Source of the DNA: Cyclobacteriaceae bacterium
GTDB taxonomy: Bacteria; Bacteroidota; Bacteroidia; Cytophagales; Cyclobacteriaceae
Direction of reading: 5' to 3'
Assembly: GCA_021648745.1 (NCBI GenBank)
Contig: JAKISE010000014.1
Coordinates: forward strand, 1 to 50,043
Length of the DNA: 50,043 bases
This document shows positions 16,882 to 25,395 of this stretch, piece by piece. A program made the position numbers and the translations under genes. The notes under the pieces were generated by a model. It was not told where the DNA came from. It worked only from the letters and a program-made list of their open reading frames with translations, and did not search any database. Numbering within the stretch: position 1 is the first letter of the stretch; each line of letters starts with the position of its first letter.

Positions 16882-19800
16882 TTAATTGCCATTTGCAAGT
16901 TTAGTTTCTTTTTTGTCAGCAAACCAATACACCACTTTATCAAAGAAAAGGTACATTACCGGAACGATAATTAGCGTTAAAAAGGTTGCAAATGTGAGCC
17001 CAAATATAATAGTCCACGACATGGGACCCCAAAAAATAACGTTATCTCCTCCCACAAAGAAATCGATATCATACTCCTGAAAGAATTTGATAAAATCGAG
17101 GTTTAAACCTGTTGCCAATGGAATCAAACCTAAAATAGTAGTAATAGCGGTTAATAGCACAGGACGCAACCTTGTTTTACCAGCCAAAATAATAGATTCC
17201 GTAATCTCAGTCATAGAGAGCCGAGCATCTTCACCAAGCTCTTCTCTCCTCCTCTTTCGAGTAAGTTCTATATAATCTATTAACACAATGGCATTATTTA
17301 CTACTATACCAGCCAACGAAATAATTCCAATCATGGTCATCATAATTACAAAGTCCATATGAAATATTACTAAGCCCATAAATACACCTATAGTACTAAA
17401 AAGCACAGAGGTCATAATAATAATAGGTGCGGTAATTTTATTAAACTGACCTACAATGATTAAGAATATAAAGAAAAGGGCAATTAGTAATGCATTACTT
17501 AAAAATGCCATTTCCTCTGCTTGTTTTTCTTGCTCCCCTCCAAATTTAAACTCATACCCATTGGGCATATCAAAATCTTGTAAGGCTGCCTTAATTTCGT
17601 CATTTACAACGGTAGGGTTAGCACTACCAAGCACGTTTGAATACAAGGTAATTACCTTTTTTAAGTCCTTGCGTTTAACCGAGCCATATGAATTACTCAA
17701 CCTAACTTTTGCCAATGAAGCAATCGGTACTTGATGCATTTTTCCATCAATTTGATTTCTAAATATGATATTCTTATTTATTAAGGCATCAATATCATAC
17801 CTATATTTATCACTTAATCGCAATTGAATCTCGTAATCATCTTCGCCCTTTTTATACTTAGAAACCTCCTTGCCAAAAATGGCCGTTCTAAGTTCGTTGG
17901 CAATGGCATAGGTTGAAACACCAAAACGTCTAGCTTTATCTCTGTTTATATCAATAATTAATTCAGGCTTGCCTGTTTGCAAATCGCTTTTGAGCTTTTC
18001 AATACCTTCGATTTCTGATTCGTTCAGAAACTGCTTCATTCGATCAGTAATGCTGGTTAGCACTTCATAATCATCACCAGATACTTCGATATCAATAGGT
18101 TTACCTACTGGAGGGCCGGCTGCATCTTTATCCACCGTAATGCTTACACCAGGGTAGCCTTTCATAGCCGTGCGAATTTCTTCCATAACCTCACTGGTTA
18201 CTACCCCTTCTCGGTATTTCATTTCAACAAAGTTGATAGTGATTCGAGCCTTATTGGGACTATCGCCCTCACCAATGGCGGAAGGATCGTTAGGGTCGGC
18301 AGTACCTTGCCCTACATTGGTTACAATAGATTCTACAATATGAACATATGGCTCCACCAATTTTTCTACTTTTTCATTAATAATAATGGTGAAATCATTG
18401 GTTTTTTCAATATCAGTACCAATCGGAAATTCTATAAAAATGTTTACATACTTAGGCTGGTTGACGGGAAAGAAAATAACATTGGGGGCAAAGGAAATCA
18501 GCATTCCTAATGACACAAATAATAAACCTACAGTGCCAAAAAAGAACAGATAGCTCCTACGTAAGGCCACTCTCAATGTTTTTTCATATATCACTTCTAA
18601 CCAAGGCAGGAATGAGACTTGGAATTTTCTTGCAACAGGTGTGAGAAGGTAAGAATTTACCATTAACAGGAGGGCATAAGCTATTAGCAGGTTGCCAAAC
18701 ACTGTAAATTTTAGAAATAATAATACACCACCTACTACAGCAAGTACAATAAAATTTCGAATAACCTTTCTATTATCTACTTGGCTTCGATCATCTACTT
18801 TCATAAATAGTTTTATAAAAGCAGGGTTAATAACTAGAGCTACAAAAAGTGATGAACCAAGCGTTATAATAAGGGTAATAGGTAAGTATTTCATAAACTC
18901 ACCCATTATACCCGGCCAAAAAGCCAAGGGCAAAAAGGCTGCTAATGTGGTGGCTGTAGATGAAATAATGGGCAAAGCCACCTCTCCTACACCAAGCCTT
19001 GTCGCTTTTAATGATGAATATCCTTGTTCCATAAGGCGATACACATTTTCAACTACCACAATGCCGTTATCCACTAGCATACCTAGTGCCATTATAAGCG
19101 CAAACAGCACCATCATATTAATAGTTATGCCCAAGGAACCTAAGATTAGGAACGACATAAACATAGAAAGCGGAATAGCCATACCTACAAATAAGGCGTT
19201 ACGAGTACCTAAAAAGAATAAGAGTACTAGCACCACTAAGATGACACCAAAGATGATGGAGTTCTCCAAGTTCGAAACCATTTCTCTGGTTTGCTTCGAT
19301 TGATCATTTGTAACCACAACCTCTAAACCAGCTGGAAACACTTCTTTTTTTGCCTTTTCAAGCAACGCACCAATTTTTTCTGTGGCAATTAATAGGTTTT
19401 CACCACTTCGTTTAACTACATCTACCATTACCACAGGCTTAGTACCTAAACGGGCATAATTGGCCTTTTCCTTATAATCGAAATCAACAGTAGCCACATC
19501 GCGTAAATACACAATATTGCCTTTTTCATGCTTTACAATTATGTCTAACAGCTCTTCAGGTTCTTTAAATTCCCCATCAATTCTAACTGTTCTACGCACC
19601 CCGTCCGATTTATAACTCCCCCCAGACATGGTTACATTTTCAGAGGTTATGGCATTCTCTAAATCAGAAAAATTAAGCTGCATAGATTCTAACTTAAATG
19701 GATCTACGTTTACTTTTACTTCCTTGTCATCTAGTCCTCGAATTTCAGCCTTCGAAATTTCACTAAACTTCTCCAGCTCATCTTTTAAATATTCTGCATA

Positions 19801-20298
19801 TTCTTTAAGTTGATCAAGCGTAAAATTTCCTGAGAGATTGATGTTAAGCACAGGAAATTCGCTCATATCCATTTCGAAAATATTCGGGTCCCTATCCAAA
19901 TCAGAAGGCAGATCAGCCTTGGCTTTATCTACGGCATCTTTCACTTTAGTAAGCGCATCTTCTACCTCGGTGTCAGTAGTAAACTCAACCACAATGGTGG
20001 AGTGATCTTGGATTGATGTAGAGGCTATATTATCAACCGATGAAATCGTGTTTAATTCCTTCTCAATGGGTCGGGTAATAAGGTTTTCTATATCTTCGGG
20101 TGAGTTACCAGGGTGTGTTGTGCCTATGTAAATTTTGGGTACTTTTACCTCAGGAAAATTTTCCTTTGGTAAAGATATATATGTGCTAATGCCCATAAGC
20201 ACAATAAGGAAGGTTAAAAACAAAACCGTAGTGGTATTATTTACAGCCCAAGTGGTTAGCTTAAAGTCCTTATCTATTTTGATATTATTGTCTTTCAT
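16882..20298 (-). CDS. RND efflux transporter permease (HAE1-like)
   Basis: A 1138-aa inner-membrane proton-driven pump subunit of RND size (usual 1000-1150). N-terminal helix (NNTTTVLFLTFLIVLMGIST), porter-domain start LPKENFPEVKVPKIYIGT, helix 4 motif GMLVDNGIVVVENVYR bearing the proton-relay aspartate, and the C-terminal half repeats the same layout (LAGIVVNNAIVLIDYIE; GKTRLRPVLLTAITTILGL). It lies last in the operon tetR, tolC-like, membrane-fusion, RND, with 136 bp before it. Substrate (drug, metal or lipid-like) cannot be told; the LVDN signature is that of drug/solvent pumps rather than the heavy-metal subgroup. Confidence 0.95.
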   Translation of the reverse strand: MKDNNIKIDKDFKLTTWAVNNTTTVLFLTFLIVLMGISTYISLPKENFPEVKVPKIYIGTTHPGNSPEDIENLITRPIEKELNTISSVDNIASTSIQDHSTIVVEFTTDTEVEDALTKVKDAVDKAKADLPSDLDRDPNIFEMDMSEFPVLNINLSGNFTLDQLKEYAEYLKDELEKFSEISKAEIRGLDDKEVKVNVDPFKLESMQLNFSDLENAITSENVTMSGGSYKSDGVRRTVRIDGEFKEPEELLDIIVKHEKGNIVYLRDVATVDFDYKEKANYARLGTKPVVMVDVVKRSGENLLIATEKIGALLEKAKKEVFPAGLEVVVTNDQSKQTREMVSNLENSIIFGVILVVLVLLFFLGTRNALFVGMAIPLSMFMSFLILGSLGITINMMVLFALIMALGMLVDNGIVVVENVYRLMEQGYSSLKATRLGVGEVALPIISSTATTLAAFLPLAFWPGIMGEFMKYLPITLIITLGSSLFVALVINPAFIKLFMKVDDRSQVDNRKVIRNFIVLAVVGGVLLFLKFTVFGNLLIAYALLLMVNSYLLTPVARKFQVSFLPWLEVIYEKTLRVALRRSYLFFFGTVGLLFVSLGMLISFAPNVIFFPVNQPKYVNIFIEFPIGTDIEKTNDFTIIINEKVEKLVEPYVHIVESIVTNVGQGTADPNDPSAIGEGDSPNKARITINFVEMKYREGVVTSEVMEEIRTAMKGYPGVSITVDKDAAGPPVGKPIDIEVSGDDYEVLTSITDRMKQFLNESEIEGIEKLKSDLQTGKPELIIDINRDKARRFGVSTYAIANELRTAIFGKEVSKYKKGEDDYEIQLRLSDKYRYDIDALINKNIIFRNQIDGKMHQVPIASLAKVRLSNSYGSVKRKDLKKVITLYSNVLGSANPTVVNDEIKAALQDFDMPNGYEFKFGGEQEKQAEEMAFLSNALLIALFFIFLIIVGQFNKITAPIIIMTSVLFSTIGVFMGLVIFHMDFVIMMTMIGIISLAGIVVNNAIVLIDYIELTRKRRREELGEDARLSMTEITESIILAGKTRLRPVLLTAITTILGLIPLATGLNLDFIKFFQEYDIDFFVGGDNVIFWGPMSWTIIFGLTFATFLTLIIVPVMYLFFDKVVYWFADKKETKLANGN

Positions 20299-20343
20299 AA
20301 TAATGTTCTTCTAAAGAAAAATTACACGCCATTCAGAGCTTAG

Positions 20344-20411
20344 TAGTCAATCTCTTATATACCTACATAGAATTTAAAGTACTTGAGATTGCTTCGTTCC
20401 TCGAAATGACG
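20344..20411. repeat. Second fragment of the dispersed intergenic repeat
   Basis: GTCAATCTCTTATATACC (from 20345) and GAGATTGCTTCGTTCCTCG (from 20385) followed by AAATGACG form two inverted halves (AATCTC with GAGATT). This is the typical right-hand half of the repeat family seen degenerately at 16783-16870. It lies inside the efflux operon, between the fusion-protein gene and the RND gene. Confidence 0.55.
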
Positions 20412-20434
20412 TTTAATTTTGGTAAACCATATTC

Positions 20435-21562
20435 CTATTCAGCAATTTTAACATGGCTTCCATTCGAAATGTCATAGATTCCTTTATCTATAATAACATT
20501 TCCACCTTCTAAGCCAGCCAATACTTCAGTATTTATGCCTGATGTTAACCCAAGAGTTACATCAGTTCTAATAGCTACATTTTTACCATCAGCTTGTTTT
20601 AATTGATACACAAAAACTCCTTTACTATCAGTAAAAATAATATTGGTTGGAATAATTAATGCCTCCTTATTTTTATAGTCGGAGATGCTGATAACGGCCA
20701 CCATATTAGGTTTTATTTTATTATCAGAAGGAATGATAATCTCCAGCTCAAACGTTCTGTTTTTTGGCTCAATTACTTGGCCGATAGCAGAAATTTTAGC
20801 TTCCAATTTAACACCAGTTGAAGGAAACAGTATGGACACATCTTGTCCTTGTCTGAATTTACCTACAAACGATTCAGAAACATCTGCTTTCATATACATA
20901 TCGGCTAAGCTTACTAATCTAATAATGGGCATGCCAGGTTGAATATTTTGACCCACTCTCACATCAATGCGATCAACAACACCTGAAAATGGGGCTTTAA
21001 TAATCGATTTAGCCAATTGCGACTTGCTAGTAGCTAATTTACGCTCCAACGACTCTTTCTTATTTTTAGCTTCTAAATATTGAACTTCAGTACCTATGTT
21101 TTTATTCCATAATTTATGCTGACGACTATATATAGTATTCGCTAATTCTAGAGATGTTCTAAGCTCTGCAATGTTATTTCGTAATACTTCTGCGTCTTGC
21201 ATAACAAGAGTTTGTCCCATTTTCACTTTCTCCCCTTCTTTAACGAGCACCCTTGTAACCCTTGCAGATATCTCTGGTGAAATGGTAACATTACCTCTAG
21301 CCTTTACCGTTCCTCGAACGTCTATTTTATGTTCAAAAACACTAGGCTTAAGCTCTAATGTGGTAACTAAGCTACGGTTATCATTAATTTGAAGTACGCC
21401 AGCCTCCTCTAACTCTACTTTAAGAGCATGCACTTTAGCTTTTTGTTTGTCAAGTTCAGTTTTAGCTTCTTCGTATACTGTCTTTTTCTCTTCTAGGGTT
21501 GTTGATTGTTCGCAGCCAATAACAACGAGAACAATAATTACTAGGTATCCTATTTTTTTCAT
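20435..21562 (-). CDS. RND periplasmic adaptor (membrane fusion) lipoprotein
   Basis: A 375-aa HlyD/AcrA-type adaptor linking the RND pump with the outer-membrane channel. It has a lipoprotein signal (MKKIGYLVIIVLVVIGC, Cys17 as the lipidated residue), a coiled-coil segment directly after it (LEEKKTVYEEAKTELDKQKA), the split lipoyl domain (VKEGEKVKMGQTL ... SIIKAPFSGVVDRIDVRVGQ) around an alpha-helical hairpin, then beta-barrel and membrane-proximal domains. A second predicted coiled coil before the lipoyl half is unusual but seen in Bacteroidota adaptors. It follows the tolC-like gene by 28 bp. Confidence 0.93.
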   Translation of the reverse strand: MKKIGYLVIIVLVVIGCEQSTTLEEKKTVYEEAKTELDKQKAKVHALKVELEEAGVLQINDNRSLVTTLELKPSVFEHKIDVRGTVKARGNVTISPEISARVTRVLVKEGEKVKMGQTLVMQDAEVLRNNIAELRTSLELANTIYSRQHKLWNKNIGTEVQYLEAKNKKESLERKLATSKSQLAKSIIKAPFSGVVDRIDVRVGQNIQPGMPIIRLVSLADMYMKADVSESFVGKFRQGQDVSILFPSTGVKLEAKISAIGQVIEPKNRTFELEIIIPSDNKIKPNMVAVISISDYKNKEALIIPTNIIFTDSKGVFVYQLKQADGKNVAIRTDVTLGLTSGINTEVLAGLEGGNVIIDKGIYDISNGSHVKIAE

Positions 21563-21590
21563 AATACAACGGTGGTTTTACCTGTTTTGG

Positions 21591-22925
21591 TTATAATAAT
21601 TTTCCTATCGATTTATGGTAATCAACTTTAGCAATAAGCGCATTATAAAGCGATACAAAAAAGTTGGTTTGTGCTTCTTTATAATCAGCATCGGCATTAA
21701 TAACTTCTAAATTAGAACCAACGCCAGCTTGGTATTTTTCTTTGGTAATTTCATATACTTCTTTTGACAATTCCATGTTTTCGAGTTGTACATTCATAAA
21801 TTTTACACTATTCTCATAAGTAACTTGAGTCTGTTTTATTTCAAGATTTATACTATTTTCGAGCAAATCGAAATTATTATGTACTTGCTCTAACTTTGCT
21901 TTTTTCTGCTGCAAAACTCTTTGCTTTCGCAAACCATCAAACACTGGAATATTCATTCTTACTCCAGCCAATCCAAAATCGAACCATTCATTGCCAACAT
22001 TAAACAAGTTAGCACCTGCACCAGTACCTGCAATGGCACCAAGTGTAGCGTACAAATCTACTTTAGGTAAATACTCCACTTTGGTCCTTTTGATATCAAG
22101 AACGGCTAATTTTTCTTGCGTTTGAAGAATAGAATACTCAACACGCTGCTCATACCCAAACGAATCATCAACGGCATCATCAAACATATCCAATGTAAGT
22201 TCATCAGTTAATTCTAACTCTTCGTCTATCGGCATCCCCAGCTGAAATTTTAGGATAGACTCAGCAATGGCTAGCATCCTTTTAGAATTCTCCTGATTTA
22301 TTTTGATATTATTATACTGTACTTGAACACGGCTGACATCAATTTTTTCAGCAAATCCATTTATGTACATTTCCTTTGTTTCAGACAAGAGTGTATCCAA
22401 TCTACCATAATTTTTTTCTACAAGTTCTAGAGTAAGCCGGTTAACTAAAACCGCATAATAGGCTTTGGAGACAGCTTCTGCCACGTCAATTTTTGACTTA
22501 ATATGGTTTTTAGTTGATAATTCTTGATATGTTTTTGCCGCTTCTAAACCAACAAAAAAGACACCATCAAACAACATTTGTGTGGCGCCTACAGAGGCAT
22601 TACCAGAATATTTGGTGCCAAAAGCCACTGCAACCTGCTCCCCAGGAGGAGCTCCTGGAATAAATTCAGAAGGCAAGAAACTCACTGGTAATGAGAAATT
22701 GTAGGCCAAATCTAGGTTTGCATTTATCTGAGGCAGGCCTGTAGCAATATTTTCTTTTACAACGCCTTGTGCCACTTCAATATCTAATTGGGCATTTATA
22801 ATGTTTTGGTTATGCTCTAATGCATAATCAGTTGCTTCCTGTAACGACATCTGCCTTACTTCTTGTGCTAAGGAAAATAGCATAGCAATAGACAAACTCA
22901 GTGTTAAAATTGTTTTTTTATACAT
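21591..22925 (-). CDS. TolC-family outer-membrane efflux channel
   Basis: A 444-aa outer-membrane factor. Signal peptide MYKKTILTLSLSIAMLFSLAQ, then the duplicated outer-membrane efflux fold: MSLQEATDYALEHNQNIINA at the start of repeat 1, and GLAGVRMNIPVFDGLRKQRV introducing repeat 2, ending in LEVINADADYKEAQTNFFVSLYNALIAKVDY, in two parts, all hallmarks of the family. It forms a trimeric duct through the outer membrane with the adaptor and RND pump encoded downstream. It starts 8 bp after the tetR stop, so the four genes are one transcript. Confidence 0.94.
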   Translation of the reverse strand: MYKKTILTLSLSIAMLFSLAQEVRQMSLQEATDYALEHNQNIINAQLDIEVAQGVVKENIATGLPQINANLDLAYNFSLPVSFLPSEFIPGAPPGEQVAVAFGTKYSGNASVGATQMLFDGVFFVGLEAAKTYQELSTKNHIKSKIDVAEAVSKAYYAVLVNRLTLELVEKNYGRLDTLLSETKEMYINGFAEKIDVSRVQVQYNNIKINQENSKRMLAIAESILKFQLGMPIDEELELTDELTLDMFDDAVDDSFGYEQRVEYSILQTQEKLAVLDIKRTKVEYLPKVDLYATLGAIAGTGAGANLFNVGNEWFDFGLAGVRMNIPVFDGLRKQRVLQQKKAKLEQVHNNFDLLENSINLEIKQTQVTYENSVKFMNVQLENMELSKEVYEITKEKYQAGVGSNLEVINADADYKEAQTNFFVSLYNALIAKVDYHKSIGKLL

Positions 22926-22933
22926 ACCTGTAA

Positions 22934-23536
22934 CTAATTTTCTTGTTTGTATTTTTCAAATAATTTAAGTCCCTTGATGGTCAGTAATCCATATACGTAG
23001 TGCTCAAACATTTGCATATGTACTTCTGTAAAATCAAATTCGTCCTTAGGAAACACATGTGGATCAAATGACATATGCACTTGTTCAACTCTTAGTTTTG
23101 CTAGTACATTGATACTGATTTCAGCCCTAAAAAAACCTTCCTCTTTACCTCTTTTAAGATTATCAACAAGGCTTTCGAAAATAGTTATGTGCTCAAAATC
23201 CAAAAACAAATCCCAAGCCTCTGTATGAAATTTTTTCAGGTCAAAAACTAGAGATGGGTTTAGGCCTTCAATATGTGACCGAAAGCATTTTGACATTAAG
23301 TAGAGTTCTTCAATGGCATTTTTTGCCTGATTTGTTACCGCTTCATATTCACTTTTCCTTTCCCCAATTACAGATTCGGTTACCTTCTTAACCAGCTCGT
23401 TTTTATCTTTAAAGTGCTGGTAAAGTGTTTTTTTAGAAATGCCCAAATGCCTAGCAATGTCGTCCATAGAGACACTACGTACCCCGTAGGTCATAAACAA
23501 GGCTTCTCCTATTTCTTTTATTTTACTTTCTTCCAT
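22934..23536 (-). CDS. TetR/AcrR-family transcriptional regulator of the efflux operon
   Basis: A 200-aa regulator with an N-terminal TetR helix-turn-helix (ALFMTYGVRSVSMDDIARHL and GISKKTLYQHFKDKNELVKK) and a C-terminal ligand and dimer domain. I start at ATG 23536 rather than 23614: the longer version adds 26 residues of non-family sequence and would place the perfect promoter at 23557-23587 inside the gene. It is first in tetR-tolC-mfp-RND, so it very likely represses its own operon in response to a pump substrate (inference from the family and context). Confidence 0.92.
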   Translation of the reverse strand: MEESKIKEIGEALFMTYGVRSVSMDDIARHLGISKKTLYQHFKDKNELVKKVTESVIGERKSEYEAVTNQAKNAIEELYLMSKCFRSHIEGLNPSLVFDLKKFHTEAWDLFLDFEHITIFESLVDNLKRGKEEGFFRAEISINVLAKLRVEQVHMSFDPHVFPKDEFDFTEVHMQMFEHYVYGLLTIKGLKLFEKYKQEN

Positions 23537-23556
23537 ACCTAAATTATCATTGGGCG

Positions 23557-23587
23557 CAAAACTATAAAAACTTTTAACATAACCAAA
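23557..23587 (-). promoter_or_regulatory. Consensus promoter of the tetR-efflux operon
   Basis: On the minus strand TTTG (23587-23584), exactly 19 bp, then TAGTTTTG (23564-23557). This is a perfect match to the Bacteroidota housekeeping promoter TTTG-N19-TAnnTTTG. The start codon chosen for tetR (23536) then has a leader of about 14 bases. Confidence 0.8.
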
Positions 23588-23641
23588 GTTTCCTAAGTTT
23601 ATTAATACGACCAAATATAAAAAAGGTTTAGAAATTTTGAA

Positions 23642-23950
23642 CTAATCTTTATTGCACCAACGTGATTTGAATTTTTCGCGCATTTCTTCGCGTTCATTAT
23701 CAGATAAGTTAGACCACTTGTGGCCGAACTTTTGTTTGAGGTACCCTTTGCCTAAAAACTTAAAGCCCACCAACAACCTTACTAACACTAATAAAACTAA
23801 AGAATCATTGTAATTTAAGCCTGACCATCCGGTAAGGTTAGGAACCAAGCCATTCCAAAGCTTCATAATTACCCAAGCCAACAGCATAAAATACAGGATA
23901 TACCCTAGGATAAATTTCAAACTCATTAAAAACCAATTACCTCGCATCAT
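23642..23950 (-). CDS. Small membrane protein paired with the ECF sigma factor
   Basis: A 102-aa protein with one or two membrane helices (LKFILGYILYFMLLAWVIMKLW; DSLVLLVLVRLLVGFKFLGK, each given in part) and a charged C-terminal tail (LSDNEREEMREKFKSRW). Its ATG overlaps the sigma-factor stop (ATGA). Proteins of this shape commonly follow ECF sigma factors in Bacteroidota. It may sense or modulate the sigma factor, like an anti-sigma partner, but has no recognisable anti-sigma domain, so that is inference. The start at 23950 is the first ATG; a TTG precedes it. Confidence 0.7.
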   Translation of the reverse strand: MMRGNWFLMSLKFILGYILYFMLLAWVIMKLWNGLVPNLTGWSGLNYNDSLVLLVLVRLLVGFKFLGKGYLKQKFGHKWSNLSDNEREEMREKFKSRWCNKD

Positions 23951-24531
23951 CAAATCTCTTTATATAGGTTCACTAATCTCTTTCTTAAATATTGCACCGC
24001 ATACCTTTTTCTAGAAAGCAGGGTATTCAGAGTGTCACCTGTTTCCTTTTCCATATCCTTAAAGCTCAAACCCTCTAATTCGTGCCACACAAAAACGTCT
24101 CGTTGCGGTTTCGGCATTTCTGCCAATACATCTTCAATAGACTCCCATATTAGTTCTCGGGTATAAACGTCATCGGGGTTTCCGCTATCATCCACTAAAA
24201 TTTCTGCCAAAAGCATTGGGGCGTCACCCTCTGAATTTCGAGCATTCTCAATTTTACTAAAACTTTCAGGTTTCTTTTTTCGGTAGAGGTCAACAATTTT
24301 ATTCCGTGCCACCCGAAACATCCAAGCCGTAACTTTTTCAATAGATTCTATGGTTTGATAGCCTTGCCAAAGTTGAATAAATACATCTTGCAGAATATCT
24401 TCGGCATCGTTTTTATCAGAAACCCTAGATTTAATAAAGTTTAATAGGCGGTTGCTTTCCTTAGCAACGGTGTGCTCTACTACTTGGCGTTTCTCAAGGG
24501 CCATTTCTGCGGTTATAGTAAATGTCTCCAT
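23950..24531 (-). CDS. ECF-type RNA polymerase sigma factor
   Basis: A 193-aa sigma-70 family ECF factor. Region 2 is seen in NDAEDILQDVFIQLWQGYQ and VTAWMFRVARNKIVDLYRKK, and region 4 in MPKPQRDVFVWHELEGLSFK and KDMEKETGDTLNTLLSRKRY, the latter being the DNA-binding helices. It should direct RNA polymerase to its own promoter set. The ATG at 24531 is preferred over the GTG one codon earlier. MITE copy 2 begins 69 bp upstream of the start codon, in the space where its promoter should be. Confidence 0.94.
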   Translation of the reverse strand: METFTITAEMALEKRQVVEHTVAKESNRLLNFIKSRVSDKNDAEDILQDVFIQLWQGYQTIESIEKVTAWMFRVARNKIVDLYRKKKPESFSKIENARNSEGDAPMLLAEILVDDSGNPDDVYTRELIWESIEDVLAEMPKPQRDVFVWHELEGLSFKDMEKETGDTLNTLLSRKRYAVQYLRKRLVNLYKEI

Positions 24532-24600
24532 CACTAATGATGTCGAACAAGGTGTTTATTTATTGTATATTGTAACCTTAAAATAAGTGATTTATTTATT

Positions 24601-24865
24601 AACCTGAGTTCGACCTAAGGTGTAGCTCTCAGAAAATAAGATAGTGGGTGAGATTTTGGAGATAAAAAGTGAAGAAATAGTTGATTATTTCTAGATTTTT
24701 ATCTCCAAAAGGTTGCCTACTAGAAAGTTTCCCTTTGGGCTTTAGCGAAACTTCCCTAAACCGCCTCAAATTGCTTTGGATTAACCCGTTAGTCCAGCAT
24801 AAATTAGCGTTGTTTATGAAACTTTCGCTTAAAGCTGATAGCATTCCTTAGGTCGAACTCAGGTT
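24601..24865 (-). mobile_element. MITE-like element, copy 2 (265 bp, inverted relative to copy 1)
   Basis: The ends are AACCTGAGTTCGACCTAAGG and its perfect reverse complement, flanked by ATT on both sides (24598-24600 and 24866-24868) exactly as in copy 1. An internal perfect 15-bp inverted repeat, TTTTGGAGATAAAAA (24654-24668) with TTTTTATCTCCAAAA (24696-24710), would extrude a cruciform or fold in RNA. A second arm pairs the AGCGAAA... segments around 24743-24760 and 24812-24830. Copies are collinear along the full length with mostly single-base differences. No transposase. Confidence 0.85.
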
Positions 24866-24868
24866 ATT

Positions 24869-25294
24869 AGAACAAATTTAATACATTATTGATATCCTGC
24901 TTACTTATCTGCTATTGCACCTCAAAATGGTGGCCGTCAATAATAAACAACACCAATTGCTAAGATGAAAAATAGACGTAATTTCGATTAATTAAAAAAG
25001 CACATTCCCAATGCCATAATATTTAATTTATCATCCATTTAAAATTCTCAAGTTCGATAGATTACATTGATTTGTAAAAACAGGTAAGAAAGTGTAAGAA
25101 TGTTCAAACAAATGCAAAACGTTAGAAGGAAGCTATCTGGTTTACTTTTTCCAATACATATTATATCTAGTTAGTACTCAAAGTATTCATTTATGCATAA
25201 ATGCAATTAATGTCACGATAAACACTAAAAAATAAATTATCATTGATTCAATTAAATTTAAGTGTATTTTTTATTAAATTAAATTCATAAAAAT
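24869..25294. other. AT-rich intergenic region before the catabolic operon
   Basis: About 430 bp with no coding frame that I can support and no RNA gene that I recognise. It becomes very A+T-rich to the right. The divergent genes on either side mean it should hold upstream regulatory sequence for the operon at 25396. Confidence 0.5.
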
Positions 25295-25343
25295 ATTGCA
25301 ATAATATTTAATTGTATTTTACTTTGCGTACTAGGTACTAGTA
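25295..25343 (+). promoter_or_regulatory. Candidate promoter and dyad operator of the ethanolamine-type operon
   Basis: ATTG at 25295-25298, 20 bp, then TTACTTTG at 25319-25326 is one base off the Bacteroidota pattern. Immediately after, at the expected start of transcription, lies a perfect 15-bp dyad TACTAG-GTA-CTAGTA (25329-25343), which also contains a tandem GTACTAG GTACTAG (25328-25341). A dyad at the transcription start is a natural place for a repressor. No regulator gene is linked to the operon. Confidence 0.4.
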
Positions 25344-25395
25344 TAATTTATTAAAAGTTTTACAAAGTATTTAATATTTACCAAACATATTATTC

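Noticed and set aside
18692..19303. Long plus-strand frame (203 codons) opposite the RND gene
   Set aside because: Antisense shadow of a highly conserved transporter gene; composition is low-complexity Ser/Thr/Ile from the complementary strand.
24629..24844. Apparent 71-aa gene on the minus strand in MITE copy 2
   Set aside because: Wholly inside the element; non-synonymous differences dominate and it ends at a stop in the repeat.
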